DNA of 64,000 bases from Aphidius gifuensis. Lineage: Eukaryota > Arthropoda > Insecta > Hymenoptera > Braconidae. Position 1 is the stretch's first letter. Every line of letters begins with the position of its first letter. Positions 8,106 to 23,100 of the stretch are shown here, one piece after another. The notes beneath the pieces are model-generated. The model was not told the DNA's origin. It searched no databases and was given only the letters and a program-made list of their open reading frames with translations. The translations under genes and the position numbers were made by a program. The DNA is taken from positions 2,294,001-2,358,000 of the forward strand of contig NC_057788.1 of assembly GCF_014905175.1 (NCBI RefSeq), read 5' to 3'.

Positions 8106-11100
8106 ATGGCAATGGTAGCGTCAAACATGAGTGGACATATACAAAAGCAACTCACGAGGAGTTTGGAAAGGATTTTGGAAGAGGCACACCTGAGTGGTGA
8201 ACTTAAATTAAGTGGTCGTAAACTAAAAGACTTCCCAAAAGTCGGTAAAACTGGTAGTAAATACAACCTGTCTGATACTGTGATAGCTGGTAAGTTTAAT
8301 CATTAATTATTAACAAAAAATTACATATTTTATTCATCAACTTTTTCTTCATTGTGATCTATCTAACTCGCAGTCATTCGGGGTTCAGGGTCTCACAATT
8401 TTTTCGGTTAAAAAAACTACCACAAATATTAAAAAAAAAACAATTTAAAAAAGAGAATGGACGCGATGAATTAAATTTAAAATAAGCGTTAAAATTAGCT
8501 AATAAATAATTATATTACATAGATAATAAAAAATAAACAAACAACAAAAAAAAAGGTCGAAATGTCAAAATTTTTTTTTTTTTATAAATTTATGTTTATT
8601 TTTTAAATACTTATTTATTTATTTATTTATTATTTAACAAACGTAATATTATTGACTTGATTTACCTTGTGGAAACAAAAGAAAAATAATTGCATTTTAA
8701 AATATAAATAATAGTAATAAATTATAGTTTATGGATGCGCATTGTTTATCATCTCGAGATGGTCGTTGACCTTTGAAAATCGATTACTATATTTTTAGAT
8801 AAAATTACTATTAATATAAATAAATAAAAATAACAAAATTTATTATTTAATTGAGTAAACAATAATAAAGAGCTTTTGTTTGTTTCTTTTTTTCTTAACT
8901 TTTTATTTAGTATAGTTTATTTAAAATTATTCAAATGAAATTGAGTTAATTTTTTTTTTGTGTCTTTTGAGAGGACCGGAAAAGGCTAGGCATGAATTAA
9001 CATAAGTAAATTATCAAGAGATCTATCACCTGAAATTTTTATTTTGAATTGAATATAAAAAAAAAGCAAATAAAAATTATATTGAAAAGTTAATTTTTAT
9101 TTTCGTATTTGACTGGTAATTTCCAGTTGCATTCAAGAGGCTGGAAAACGTTTTATATTTTTTTTTTTTCCGGTTTTTTATTTTATTTAAAATTTTGTTT
9201 CTTTTGGCTCTATGAATAGCCATCGTTCTTCTCAATGTTTCACAGTTTAACGCACAAGTTTTTAATAAAACGAAATAATAAAATAAAACGGATAAAAAAA
9301 TTAAGGAAAAAAAAATAATTGATATTTTTTGTTTTTACTTTTTACGACAGTTACAATCGAGTTTATCATTTTTGGTTTTTAAAAATAATTTATTTATCTT
9401 TATTAGTCGCAGTTTAAAAAAATAAAATAGTCATTAATATTAAAAATTAAATAAATAACTGTTAGCTTTCGAAACGTTATCTGCTGATAAATTTGACAAA
9501 AAAAAAAAAAAGTTTTCAATGACCTGCGTCACTGAATTTTCACCAATGAAAAAAAAATAATAAAAATAAATTAATATGACTATCAAGGACAGAAACAAAG
9601 CAGGTGTTTCACCGGAAGTTGATGCCCAGTGTTCTTATTTTTCCATATCCCCCATATAAAATACTCTAAAAACCATAAATATTATCAAAAAAAAAAAAAT
9701 TACATCACGAAGAGAAAAAATCGTGACAAAATTTTTTCAAACAAAAATACAAAACTATATTTAAAAATACAAAAATAAAACAATTTTTTTTTATCAATTG
9801 ATTTAACGATTTAGCTGTTAAATTTATTTATCAATGCTGTGCCTATATTTTTATTATTTTTTTTTGTTATCTCTGATTGTGGGAGAGTTCTATTTGTGAC
9901 ATTTGATATAGTCCCATGTAATCTGATACAAATTCAAGTGCAAATAATGCACTTGACTTAAATATTAACCCTATATTTGATATGAAATTTAAAAACATTA
10001 TTATTCATTTTAAATATATATATTGATTTTTTTCATATCAATTTTTGATGTTTTACTTTGTTTTATTCTTATCAATGCACTTCCTGTATTAAATATATTT
10101 TCGATTCATCTTATCCATTTACCACAAGCAAATATTTACAAATATTTTTCTTCCATTTTCTTTTATAATAATGATTAATTTTTTTTTAATTTTATTTCTA
10201 TTTTATTTATCAAGCTCTTTAAATTAAAAAACAAAATTTGTCATTTAAATTTTTTTGATAATAAATAGTTGACATAATTATAAATAAACAATTAATTTTT
10301 TTAGAAAATTAATACACTTATTTTTTTATTTCTTTAAATTTATGTAAATTAAATTTAACAAATTATCAAATAATTGAACAAGTTTTTTATTATTGCTTTT
10401 TATTGTTATTATTTGATTAAATCTTGTTGTATTGATTATTTGATTTGTAAATATATTTACAGAGTATTGCGTGTGTTTGAAAATTGAACTGTTCTTGTTC
10501 AATTACGTGAATCAACCTAGACAATTTACACGCTTCGTTAATTAATGTAAATTTTCATTTGTACAGTCATGCTATCGACATGCAGTGTCTATTACTCATA
10601 TAAATTTAATTTTATTATTTATCTAGGAAATATATATTTATGAGTATATATTATTTCTATCGAAACCAATTTAACAATTTTTTTTTTTTCCATAGAATTT
10701 TTAATTTTTTAAATGATTATTCATTTGTCAACGAGTTATTATATTATTTTTCAATTAAAAAATAATAATTTAAATAAATTAAAACATTAGCATTAATTTT
10801 ACGTCAATTATTTTAATTATTATTTATTAAATAATTTTTTAAATAATTTAAATATTTGATAACTCAAATTGAAAAATTTTAATAATTATTTTTCATTTAT
10901 TTTAATTGATTTTTTATTTGAAAATTTTTATTATAATTATTTATAATTAATAATTTAAATGTGCTTTATGAAAAAAAAAAATAAAGATAAAATTTATTTG
11001 ATTCAAGTTGAGAAGAAACATGTTTGAAAAGAAAAAAAATTTTGTTCAATCGATAGTCGATGACAAGTGTAGTGGAAAGGGAAATAGAAGAGTGGGTTTG

Positions 11101-14100
11101 TTGAAGGGGAATATATACCCTTATGGTTGTTCACCCCCATTGAGTTCATGTACTCATCAAATAGAAAATAAATATATATAAATAAATTTCCTTCGCTGTA
11201 AAAATATATAACACGAGAAAAATAAGAAAAAAAAAAAATACTGTCTTGTTTTTTACCTATAAAAGTTCGAGGGAGGTAAATTGTTGAGGGATAAAGGGTG
11301 ATTTGGGGGAGTAAAATTGTAACTTTATTAGTTAGCCCCAGGTCAGTGTGATGTCATAAAACGAGGGCGATTTACCTAGTGCTTCAATATAAAAAAAATA
11401 AATATTGAAGACACAAAAAAGCGTGTTGAGCTAATTTTTTTTAATACGTGTTTTTATTTCTTTTTGTTTTAAAATTTTTAGACTAGATTTTAGATTATTT
11501 TTTGAGATGGGTTTTTTTATTTAGAAAAAGATTTTTAGATTTGCTTTCACTTAACCTTGCTTAGAATATTTTATTTTTTTTGGGTATTGAGAATTATCGG
11601 CTTAGAAAGCTGAGTTGTTGTAACTCAAATGACAACCTTATCTGCTCTGCTGAAAGAATTATCTTTTTTTCTATAGATGAGATTGTGATGACACTATGAA
11701 AAATAAAAAAACAATATTTATGTTACACACGTGTTATTCGTCTGCTACTTTTCACCTAAAATACTTTATTACTTTTTTTTTTTACTTAAAACTTGACAGT
11801 TTTATTTTATCATTTCGAATTTTATAATTCTTCACGTAAGCCTGATTTTATTTGCTCTTTATTTTGAAGATACCTTGACATAGAATTGGCGAAGAAGATT
11901 TAAATTTATTTATAAATATTCATGTCATTAAAGTCTTATAAAAAACATCAAAAAAATATATTTCGAATAAAATTTTAAATCTCGATGACAAAAAAAATTT
12001 TTTATTCGATTTTCTTATGACTATTTAATTTTTTTTTTTTGTGTAGAAATATTTTCCATTCATTTTTATTTAATTTAAAAATCAATTTCCCTTGATAGTA
12101 TATACGAGCCAAAACCCTCATGTCACTTTTGGCTTTCATCTCTTTCTCTTTTGTCTGTCTGAATTTTATTTTTTACTTATTTTGCACAACTCTTTCTGTG
12201 GACGCGTTTCCGTTTTGATTTTTTTCTCTATTCTTCTTTTCACTTTTATACATCAATTTTTTTATTATCCTCATTGTAATTATTATTTTTATATATATCA
12301 TGTAATGCACATTGTGTTGTGTTATTATTATTTTTTAAAAACGAAATATGTTGTTAGATTGCTGGAGTAAAACTAGAGCATTTCCTTCCGCAAACTTGTA
12401 TTATTTTTTCTATTTTATTTGACCATGACCGTCTGTGGAAAAAAATACTCGATTGACTGACTAACATACGATATGACACACACTTAATTTTTCCTACAAT
12501 TTATAACATGCATTTCCGGTTTTACACGAAGAAAGAAATAACACATCTGCCTTAAGTAATAATAACTCTGTTTTTTTTTTTTAATTTAAAAAATCACACA
12601 CTTAAAAATTTAAAAAAAAAACAACTCATAAATATAATACACACCTTTTGCGTGTTTTACTGAATTTATTGATTCGCGTGTTGTTTAAATTTATTTATTT
12701 TTTTTATGCGGTAAAGTAATATCCGGTTGTTTGAAAAATTTAAATATATTTTTAAATAATTTTCATTTTTTCATCTCAATTATTATTCACAAAGAAAAAT
12801 GATCATAAAAAACAAAAACAATATCAAAATTATTATTTCATTTTAAATTATAAAAAAACAACATTATAAAGTTATTATTTTTTATTGTAATTAACTTGTT
12901 GATAAAAACAAATGTACAATCAAATTAAAATTGTGAATGGAGATTATTTAAATGCCTGCAAACTCGTGCCAAATATTTCTACCATTTCGAAATAATATTT
13001 TATGAAATATGTAAAGGTCATCTAATGACTACTGAGATTACCAATTGATACACTATATTTATTTATAAATTAAACACACCACATGTTTGTGGATTTGTAA
13101 ATTTCAATATACAACTTGCTTTATTAAATAATTTGTATTTCATTTTATTATTATCAACATTTATTGCGACTCGAATCGATACGATAATAAAAAAATAAAA
13201 AAACATTTATCGACTAACGGATTTATGTTTAATAATTTAAATAATTACACACACACGCACACACACCGACATTCCAAGCGTGAAAAATTAAAATCACAAA
13301 TTTTTTTTAAGACATAAAAATTAAATTTATTTTAATGTAAATTATTTTTAATTTAAATTATTATAATTATGGTTAATTACGATATGTAGAAAATTTTTAT
13401 AAAGTTAATTTATTTTATAGTAATATAATATTTATTTTCTCGTTGATGAAATTGGCATTGCATCAAAATTCATCACTGCATTGCAGATTTGCAGTGAATT
13501 GTCTCAACTCAATTCAATTTTTAAAATTACATTTTCTTATTATGTATTTTTTATTTGACATATACCCAACAACAAATCAAGCCTACAAATAATTTTCAAT
13601 TAAATATTAATAATAAAAATGATTTTTTAATTAAAATCAGTAGAAATTTTTATTTCTATTTTTTTTTTCTAAAGCTACTTGGTAATTTTATTTTCCATGT
13701 AACATCATATAGCTAGATGGATAAATTACAGTAATGAAAAAAAAAAAATAATGAAAAAAGTTAAAAAAGATAGAGTGTCATGTATCGCATGTGCAAGATG
13801 AAAATTGTATATGTTTTTAAGTTGGCTTGAGTTTATAATTAACCATCATAAGTTGAAGCATAAATGTGTAGTAATAATACAAATGCCCCCATGCAAAACA
13901 TTTATTTAAAAAAATAATTTTGCAATTTATTAAGTAGCAATGTGCAAATAATTATTAATAATTTATCAAAGATAAATTTTTAAATAAAAAAATCTAAATT
14001 AATTTAATTTATCTGCTAGAATCTTGAATTGATTTAAATTTTATTATTTTAAAGTTGCACAAGTCAAGTAGTGTATGAAATAAACAATCAAATTACAAAG

Positions 14101-17100
14101 GAAGATTACAATAATTTTTATAAATAAATAAGAGATTATTAAATATAACAGTACTGAATATAATAAAAAATTCATAATTAATAAAAAAAAAGGATTTAAC
14201 AAACTGAGGCAGCTTAATTATCAATTAAAAATGTAAATTTTATAAAAAAATTCATAGAAAAAATTGATTTATTAAATTCCAGAGAATAATGAAACTTTTC
14301 TTTTTGCAAATAGATCATTAGATAAATATTTTAAATTATTAAATTTATAAAAAGTAACATTAGATAACTTGCAAATGATGGAAAAATTTATTTAAAAAAT
14401 TTTCATTAACCTTGTTCGAATTAATTTTTGACTAGACCCCTTCGAAGTTGGGCTAAATATCATTTTTAAAATTCACATTTTTATTTTATTATGATTATTT
14501 CTTTATTCCTTTCTGAAGGCAATAAACTCTTCTTTTCGCTTATAGACACTCATTGTAGGGGAACTTTGAGAAAAAAATAAAAATTATTATAATAAACTTA
14601 ACAGATGTATTTTAGCGGTTCTTGACCGTTGTGATTTTTTAAATACGTGGGATTTTTTTTATTAAATATATTATTTTGTTAATTATTTTATCAAGATAAA
14701 AATATTTTTTAATAATATTTATATTTAAAATTATTAGCATTATATTCTTGCATAGATATATAATTTTTTTTACATTATGAAAGTTGATTTTTTTTCATTG
14801 ACATTTATTAACAACAACATGATAAATAAAATTGCTAAATGATTGGTAAATTCTTGACTAACATTTGACAATTTAAATACCAGACAAAAATATTTTTTAA
14901 TTTAATTTCAATTATGATTTAATATATTTTACCATTCACGTTATTTAAATAAATTATTTTTTTATTTATTAAATTTTTTTTTTGTAATTTAAAATCAATT
15001 TTTTATATTTATCATTACTACTACTAGTTTTATTTTCATTATTATGTCATTGCCATTGATAAAAAAAAAAGAATTTTATAATAACTTTATTATTTTTTGG
15101 TTATTATTTTAGTAGGTCAATGTATGATTAAATTTATCGTATGTCAAGTTACAGCCTATATGAAATAATAATGTAAAAAAAAAATTAAAATGAATAAAAA
15201 AAAAAAAAAGTAAAAGTACTTAATCATGCTCAATTATTTTATCGCCTTGAGACACGATATATTTCATCTCATAAATCATCAAAACTTCAATCAAACTTTG
15301 ATAAGTTCAATTTCATAAAATTAATTTCTCTTTTTTTTTAATTTTAACAAAAAATCTTGTCTCTTTAATTAAATTCACCTGGATTTCAATTCTGTATAAA
15401 TTTAAAACTTTTATTTCTTTTTTAATTAAAGATGAGTTTTTTAAAAATATATGAATAAAAGAGACTAAAAATTGTATAAAAGTAGTACAACTTGATGTTA
15501 AAACTTTTATTTTTTTTTGTATATATATTTGTTGATATTTTTAATGAATATAAAACTGGGTTGTGAGGTTTTTATTTGTCTTGTAATAATACAATATGTG
15601 TATGAAAAAAAAAATTATGATTGTCAAAATGAGTATACATTTTTTGAATATTATAAAAATTCAGTTGGTATGTGGGTCAATGACTCAAGTAGCAGCAGTA
15701 GCAGCAGGTACCACTCGTTTGTCTCAAGTTCTTTTTGTCGCTGTGACACTTAAAACATCATTATTATTATGAATTTTTTTTTCAAAAAAAAACATCGACA
15801 ATGCCTAAAGTGTTTTTCAGTAAAAGCTCCAGGCATCATCATCAAAAACGTTCAGAATATTCCTCAAGTATAAAATACACTTGGCAAATCTTAAATATTC
15901 AACAAAAAAAATGAAATAAAATATGAAATCTTCAAGTAGATATTTAAAACAAAAATACAAATATTACAAATATATAAAATTAAATTTATATTTATAAATA
16001 TTAACACATTTTAATTTTAATTAATTTAATTATATTTAATTCAACACATTTGTCTGGAATAAATTATTTCGCATCAACATTAAATGTTTCCGTTAATCAG
16101 CTTCATTAGTTTTATCTAAAAAAAAAAGTACACACAATTTCATTCATTCACATGAGTATAATATATTAATTGTATATTTTTTAAATCAATATAATTTTTA
16201 ACTATAAAAAAAGCTAAATTAAAATAGTATTTTCATTACAAACACAAGTCACGTTTAAAATGAAGAAAAAATATCCCCACACACACAGGAAGTCTACACT
16301 TGTCTGACTGCTGCCATAAATAAAATTCTTTTGTATTATTTTGTTTAAAAAAAAAAAAAAAACAATATACATATATATGTATTTGCAAATTTTTTTTATT
16401 TTTTATTGACGTGTAAGTTTTCTTGAACTCTGGACTCAAGGGCAAGTATCCACATACGGAAAATCCTTGACGACTTGATTTATTACTCAAGTCACACACA
16501 GACAGTAGTAAAAATAAAAAGTGGAAAAAATATATTCGAAATATATAAATGAAGAAAAAAGCATGAGCAAAAAAAATAAACCACCTTGCTTGATGAGAAA
16601 TTCAAGGGTGGTAAAATTATGTGTGTATTATTATGATGAAAAAAAAAAAATATATTTAAAAAATATAAAAGAAGTTGCTTTTTCTCTTTTCTCATTTGCA
16701 ATATTTGCAATGGGGTCGTTATCGATCGAAAAATTTCTCTCGGGGGTTAAAGCTTGTTTAAACAAGCCTTATGCATTAAAGCATATTTTGATATAATCCA
16801 GTTTGTCATATTACACATATATACACACATACACTACGCCTTAAATTATTAATAAAATAACAACAATAATAATAACATTATTATTATGAAAATATTGTTA
16901 TTATTTATTATTATTTTATGCACTATAAAACACAGTTACTTTGTTGTAGTGTAAAACATGCTTCAATTAATATTTGTTTTTTATTTTTTATTTACACTGC
17001 GATATTGTTTATTCATATGGATAAATTAACTGAGTGAATTAAGGTTAATAAACCTTTGTTTTATTTTTATAAAAAATAATTAATTATTATAAATTGAAAA

Positions 17101-20100
17101 ATTATTTAAAAAATATCAATCGAATGAGTCAAAATAAACTTGATAATTTTATTGAAATTTTTTTAGTTTTACTTTTAGAATAAATTTAATTTTTTAATTA
17201 ATAATAAATAAATAATAAAATAATGAATAAATAAAAAACAAACTTGATAATTTTATTGAAATTGTTTTAGTTTTACTATTAGAATAAATTTAGTTTTTTA
17301 ATTGTATTTTCAAATAAATAATTTCTATATAGATAGTATTTTTTTTTAATTTCAAAAAATTGAATGGAAAATGAAATGAATGAAAGTAAAATTCAATGAT
17401 TTATAGTTAGTTTGTTATTGAAAAAAAATAATAATTTATGTTTTCATTTGAATAATTTAATTTTTTACTATTTTAATATTTAATTTTTTAAATATAACAA
17501 CACGACTAGACTACTTGTCAGACGCAATAGCCGTTAAAGGAGACGAGACAGTAAATCCGGTTTTTTTATTTATTTTTTTTTTCACATTACACCCAGTAAT
17601 ATTATCACCAACATTGAAATTAATATCCTGTATAAAATGAGCATAATACAAAATGAAAAATATTATTTAAAATGACAAAACAACTAAATGTAAATTTATT
17701 TTGTCAATTGACCACACCCGAGAAAATAGAAAAAAAAAAAGGAAATAATATATTTCTTTTTAGCAGACATATATTTTATTGTAGGAATTGTTAGTTATCG
17801 ATTGTCATATGGGGTTGTAGTAGAAAAGCCAAGGGACCTAGACCTTGCTTCTTGGCAAGATATTCAACCCCACATTGCGTGTCCTGGTACATCGACCTCG
17901 TCATATACCTCACCACCTTCAGCAATAAAATATTACACATCAAACCACATTCAAGATTTTTATCATTTACCATTTTTAAATTTTATCCTCAATATAAATA
18001 TTATTATCATTTACAAATTCAAGTTAATTAAAATTTTTTAAATAATTTATAAATATACATAATATTTTATACTAGTTATTGATCAGTCAGTCAAACTGAT
18101 ATTTTTATTTTTTTTCCCCAGAAACAGCTGAACACCCTTCCTTATTTATTTCAGTCTCATATTATTTTTATTATTATTATTTTTTGAGACACACGCACGT
18201 GGAACTTTTTTTTTTCATTATTGCCCCATTCACAACCCTCCTGCCCTTATCTGTATGTGTAGATATATTTATTTTTTTTTTCAATACTATGATATACACC
18301 AGCTCAAACAAATTTTAGCTGCAGTGTTGCTATGGGGTGAAACGAAGCACCAGATTACTACTTCAATGAAGCACTATACACTTCAGTAAAATGTAATAAT
18401 CTGGGCTTCATAAATTTCTTTTTTTTTTTCCCTCGTTGCTAAGGAAACTTTTCTTATCATCAAAATCGATTCTTATGTTTAAAAACAAAACCCTTGAAAT
18501 AAAAAATAAAAATGCATTTTATTTTTTTGTTTGTTTGTTTTAATTTTTATATTGTAATTGTTGCAGATCTTTCGAAAAATCGTTTTGGTGAATTACCAGA
18601 AGAAGTTACGGAATTTCAATTTTTGGAAAAATTACATCTTTATCATAATGCTATCAGAGTCATTCCAGATTCTGTCATGTTGCTGCAGTCATTGAGCTAT
18701 CTTGATTTGAGGTAAAAAATATTTTTAATTGAAATAATACTTTAAAGTTTGAAAAGAATATATTTAAATAATTATCAAGCAATTCTAAACTTATTTTAAA
18801 AAGTTTTAGAATAATTAAAGTGTGCTATTTTTATTTTTTTTTTGTAGAATTAATATTGATGAAAATTAATTTGGTTTTAAATATTTTCAGTCGAAATCAA
18901 TTGACGTCATTGCCGAGGGAAGTTTGTAGGCTGCCACTACAAATTCTTTTAGTTGCTCATAATCGTTTATCATCATTACCAGATGAACTTAGCAGAATGT
19001 CAGCACTTGCTGAACTAGATGCTGGTTGTAATGAAATTGCAAGTTTACCATCAAAAATTGGTGATTTACCAAGACTAAGGTGTCTTGATTTGCGTAGTAA
19101 TTTACTTGTACATCTACCAAGTGGTAAGAAACAAAAATTAAATTAAATTTACTACTTGCATTGATAAAAATAATTAAAAATGTATTATTTATTTCAGAAT
19201 TAACATATTTGAGATTGGTTAAATTGGACATAAGTGGAAATAGAATTTCTGTACTTCCAAATGAATTGAGAAAAATGAAAAGTCTTATTGATTTTAAATT
19301 ATCAGATAATCCATTAACATCACCACCAGCTTCGGTAATTAAATAATCAATAATAATAATTTAAAAATATATAAAAGTAAAAAATAATAATAATTTTTGT
19401 TTTTAAATAGTTGTGCACTCGCGGGCGAATACACATATTTAAATATTTGGAAAGACAAGCAGTTAAACATGAACGAGCAAGAAATGGTAGAATAAGAAAA
19501 AATCCATTAGAAGAAAGAGGACATGCAACACTTGATACAAGACCACACAGACGTCATAATGTTGACAGTGGTTACAGTACAAGTGATGGTCTTGATAAAA
19601 GATGGTCACAAGAAATTCATACTGGGGTCAGTCCAATTGTTATTTATATTGTTATTATTTATTTAATGATTAAAATTGTACCCTGGATATTGGAATAACA
19701 CTTAGACAACAAATAATATAAATAATTAATTAAAATGATTTAAAAAAATAACAAAACTTGATAATAAATTTATAGCTTAAACAATTGTAGATAATTAAAT
19801 TAATAAAAACTTGTTATTTTACTTTTTAAATATATGATAATTCTTTTTTTTTTTTTTTATTTATTAATTTATATATTTAATTTAATTACTCTAGTTATTT
19901 GTTTATATATTTATGAATATTTAAATATATTTTTTATCATGAATTTAGGCTCATGAGAATGAAGGAAGAGGTGTATGGCGTCAAGAATGTTCACCATTGT
20001 CAATAACATTGCCAAATGAAATTGGAGCTAATGGATCATTCAGTGGTACATCAACACCAAGTACAATATCACCTGGTGAACATACATCACTTGAAGATGA

Positions 20101-23100
20101 ACTAGGAAAAGTAAGTTACTCAGAAAAAAATCGAAATTTATATTTATAAATATATTTTATTGTATGATATTATTTTTACATGATGATACTCTCTAGACTT
20201 ACTATCATCACTGACAAATCTGTGTGTGCGTGTATCTAAAATTAGAAACTACGTAATTTGTAGTGGTTTTAATTTTGATAATGACTCTTCATGCTAGACA
20301 CGCGCCAAGTGATATTTTTATAATCTAATAACAGGAAAAATAAAATATAATAAATTCTTGACCCAATAATAATTTCTATCTGTGTCAATTTTAGCATTAT
20401 AATTATTATAATAATTTAAATGACATTTTACAGGCAATGATATTACATGATCAATTACAAAAAAGAAGATTGGAAAGAAGTGTATCGGAAAATGGGTCAG
20501 ATAACAGACGAACGATGGCAACATCACTTCATAATAATTCCATTACACCACCAGGGTAAATAAATAATAATAAAATATAAAAATAAATATAAATTAAATT
20601 ACGTTATATTTATTGTGATAATTATTTTAGACAATTGGAAACAAGTATAACAAGTCAAGCACCACCAGCAGTATCAACACCAATACAATCAATCAATAAT
20701 AATGTCACAAATTCACAGCTAAATGGTGATGACAAAAGGCCATTAAATCATACACAAACATACAAGTAAATATTATATTTAGTTAATCAATAAAATTGTT
20801 TATAAATAGAAAGAAAAAAAAAGTATATTAATAAATAAATTTCTTTAGAGAATACAAGGAAGCTTTACGACAACAAAGAGCAACAGAAGTATCAAGTGTT
20901 TATCGACCTCGTGATCCAATAACACCACCAGGAAATGAATCAACATTAAGTAATGATAGTGATATATCAACAGTAAAAGATGAAACATCACCACAAATAA
21001 TGAAACAATTATTTAATGATGAAAATGGTAATAAAAGACCAATACAAAAAGTAACACCATCAAGGATAACATATCCAAATTCACCAATAATAAATGGTAG
21101 TACAATTGATCATAATATTAAAAATGGTAAATTTTTAGAACAACAACCATATCAAAAACCAAATTCACCAGTTAATTTAATAACAAGTGGTATATTATCA
21201 TCAAATTCAAGTCCATCACATACACCAAGAATTGTTAAAACAGCTGTTGCATTTGTTGAACAAAATATTAATAAAAGTCCAAGTATAAATGGTGGTAGTC
21301 CAAAATCATCTAGATCAGTTAGTTGGACAAATAATATACCAGATAAATCAACATTTACTATGAGAAGAGAATTTGAAAGAGCCAAAGAAGAAGCTGATCT
21401 TATTGAACAGCTTAGAAATGTAAATTATAATTTAATTTATTTAATTTTTAAATTTATTTATATAATAATTAATTTTTATTTTAATATTTTTGTTGATTAG
21501 TACATTGAAACAAGATTAAAAATGGCATTACCTGAAGACTTGGCACCAGCTTTAACTGATGGTGTTGTTTTGTGTCATTTGGCAAATCATGTTAAGCCTC
21601 GATCTGTTGGAAGTATTCATGTTCCATCTCCAGCTGTTGTAAGTTAAATATTATTTTATTATTTTTCATTATTATTTAAATAATATTTTATAATTTTAAT
21701 TTTCCGCTTTTTTCTTTTAGCCAAAATTAACAATGGCAAGATGCAGAAGAAATGTTGATAATTTTCTTGAAGCTTGTCGAAAAATTGGTGTTGATGAGGT
21801 AATTTTTGCTTAATTATTTATTTATTAATATTTTTTTTTATTTTAATATATTTTTATATAATGAATATTGTGCTTTTTAGTACATGACACTGTTTTAAAT
21901 ATTTATATTATACTTATGTCGAATATTTGCATGAAACTTGATAAAATTCGACAGTCAAGTTTATTTATTTATTTATTATTTATTTATTTTTTTTATTAAA
22001 TCAGTGATAATGTTATTATTACTTACTCAAATATCTTCATTATATGTATTGTATTTTTGCTTTTAATCACAACGTTTCATTAAAAACAAAATCATCATAA
22101 AAACTTAATGAAAAAATCATTTTTTTAAAATTTTTTTCTACTTTAAATTTATGTAAATTTGCATTCTTTTTTAATTATCGTGTACACTTCCAACAACTAC
22201 TAGTCAGTCCCGACTTGTTAAAGACAAAAATTCAAAAAAAATCCATAAAAAAATCAGGAGGGAATTTAAAAAATAAATTAATTTAAAAAAAAAAGAAACC
22301 AAGCTTGCATGTGCTTAGATAATTTTGGCTTTTATGTAACTAGTTCTGTTTTTTTTTTTTTTTAAATTATAAATCTTAATATTTCATTGGTTTTATAAAT
22401 TTATTAAACACATAAATTATTCAGTCATCTAAATGTTTAACTAGAAATAAAAAAAAATAAATAAAACCTCGTGGTAACTAATTAGTTTAATCAACAACAA
22501 CCAAGACATTTAACAATAATTATTCATTCTGTAATTTTCCATGGTTCATTCAAGGCTTACTAACGTATAAATCATAAACACTGATGATAGATTAACATAT
22601 TCATAAAGTAGGGGTCTAATCAAAGAGAACATAAAAAAGAAAAAGGAAAAAAAAAAAAAAAAAACAAATCAAAAATTTAAAAACCAATTATACACGATGG
22701 AAAAAAAAATAAATAAATAAAAACAATTTTAAATGAATTTAAAAAATAAAATAATAAATAAATAATAAAATAATAAATAATAATTGGAAAGTAGTTTAAA
22801 AATGGGACTGAGTAGTATCGTTGTTGGTTGCAGGAGGTGTTAATGGATGCGGATGCAATAATGGACGTCGGTTACATGAATGCTTACGGGCTGGAGAATC
22901 TGGGACGTCTCGTATTGTCCCTTCGTCTATTACATTACAATGAAGATGCTAATGAACAACCTTATGAAGATTTAAATAATAATCATGATCGTTATTTATC
23001 CGCGATACTTATTTTTATATTTTTATCAACATTAATATTACTATATATTTTTCCTGTGTCTGATTAAAATTATCATATTTTTAACTATCAAAAACTTGAA

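Larger units (their letters stand above)
8290..18566 (+). other. Lrch intron 1 (10.3 kb), no convincing exon
   Basis: Very AT-rich, with open frames that are low-complexity Phe/Lys/Ile/Asn strings. Notable contents: higher-GC islands near 9575-9660, 11040-11380 and 17500-17560; a CA microsatellite at 13247-13266; an AGC repeat at 15689-15708; a perfect 16-base palindrome at 16752-16767; a TAA/TTA foldback at about 16857-16920; a coding-like island at 17805-17930; and a hairpin at 18344-18409. Such a long first intron often carries enhancers, but that is inference. Confidence 0.6.

Noticed and set aside
12092..12370. 92-codon plus-strand open frame in Lrch intron 1
   Set aside because: Phe/Tyr/Leu/Ile string typical of translated poly-T-rich DNA, no splice sites in frame, no motif.
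16236..16796. Overlapping open frames on both strands
   Set aside because: Lys/Phe-rich low-complexity translation of A/T tracts inside Lrch intron 1; no family likeness.
21000..21500. Open frame continuing past the Lrch exon 9 donor
   Set aside because: The reading past 21419 is intron translation; the GTAAAT donor and the next exon at 21501 restore the calponin homology domain.
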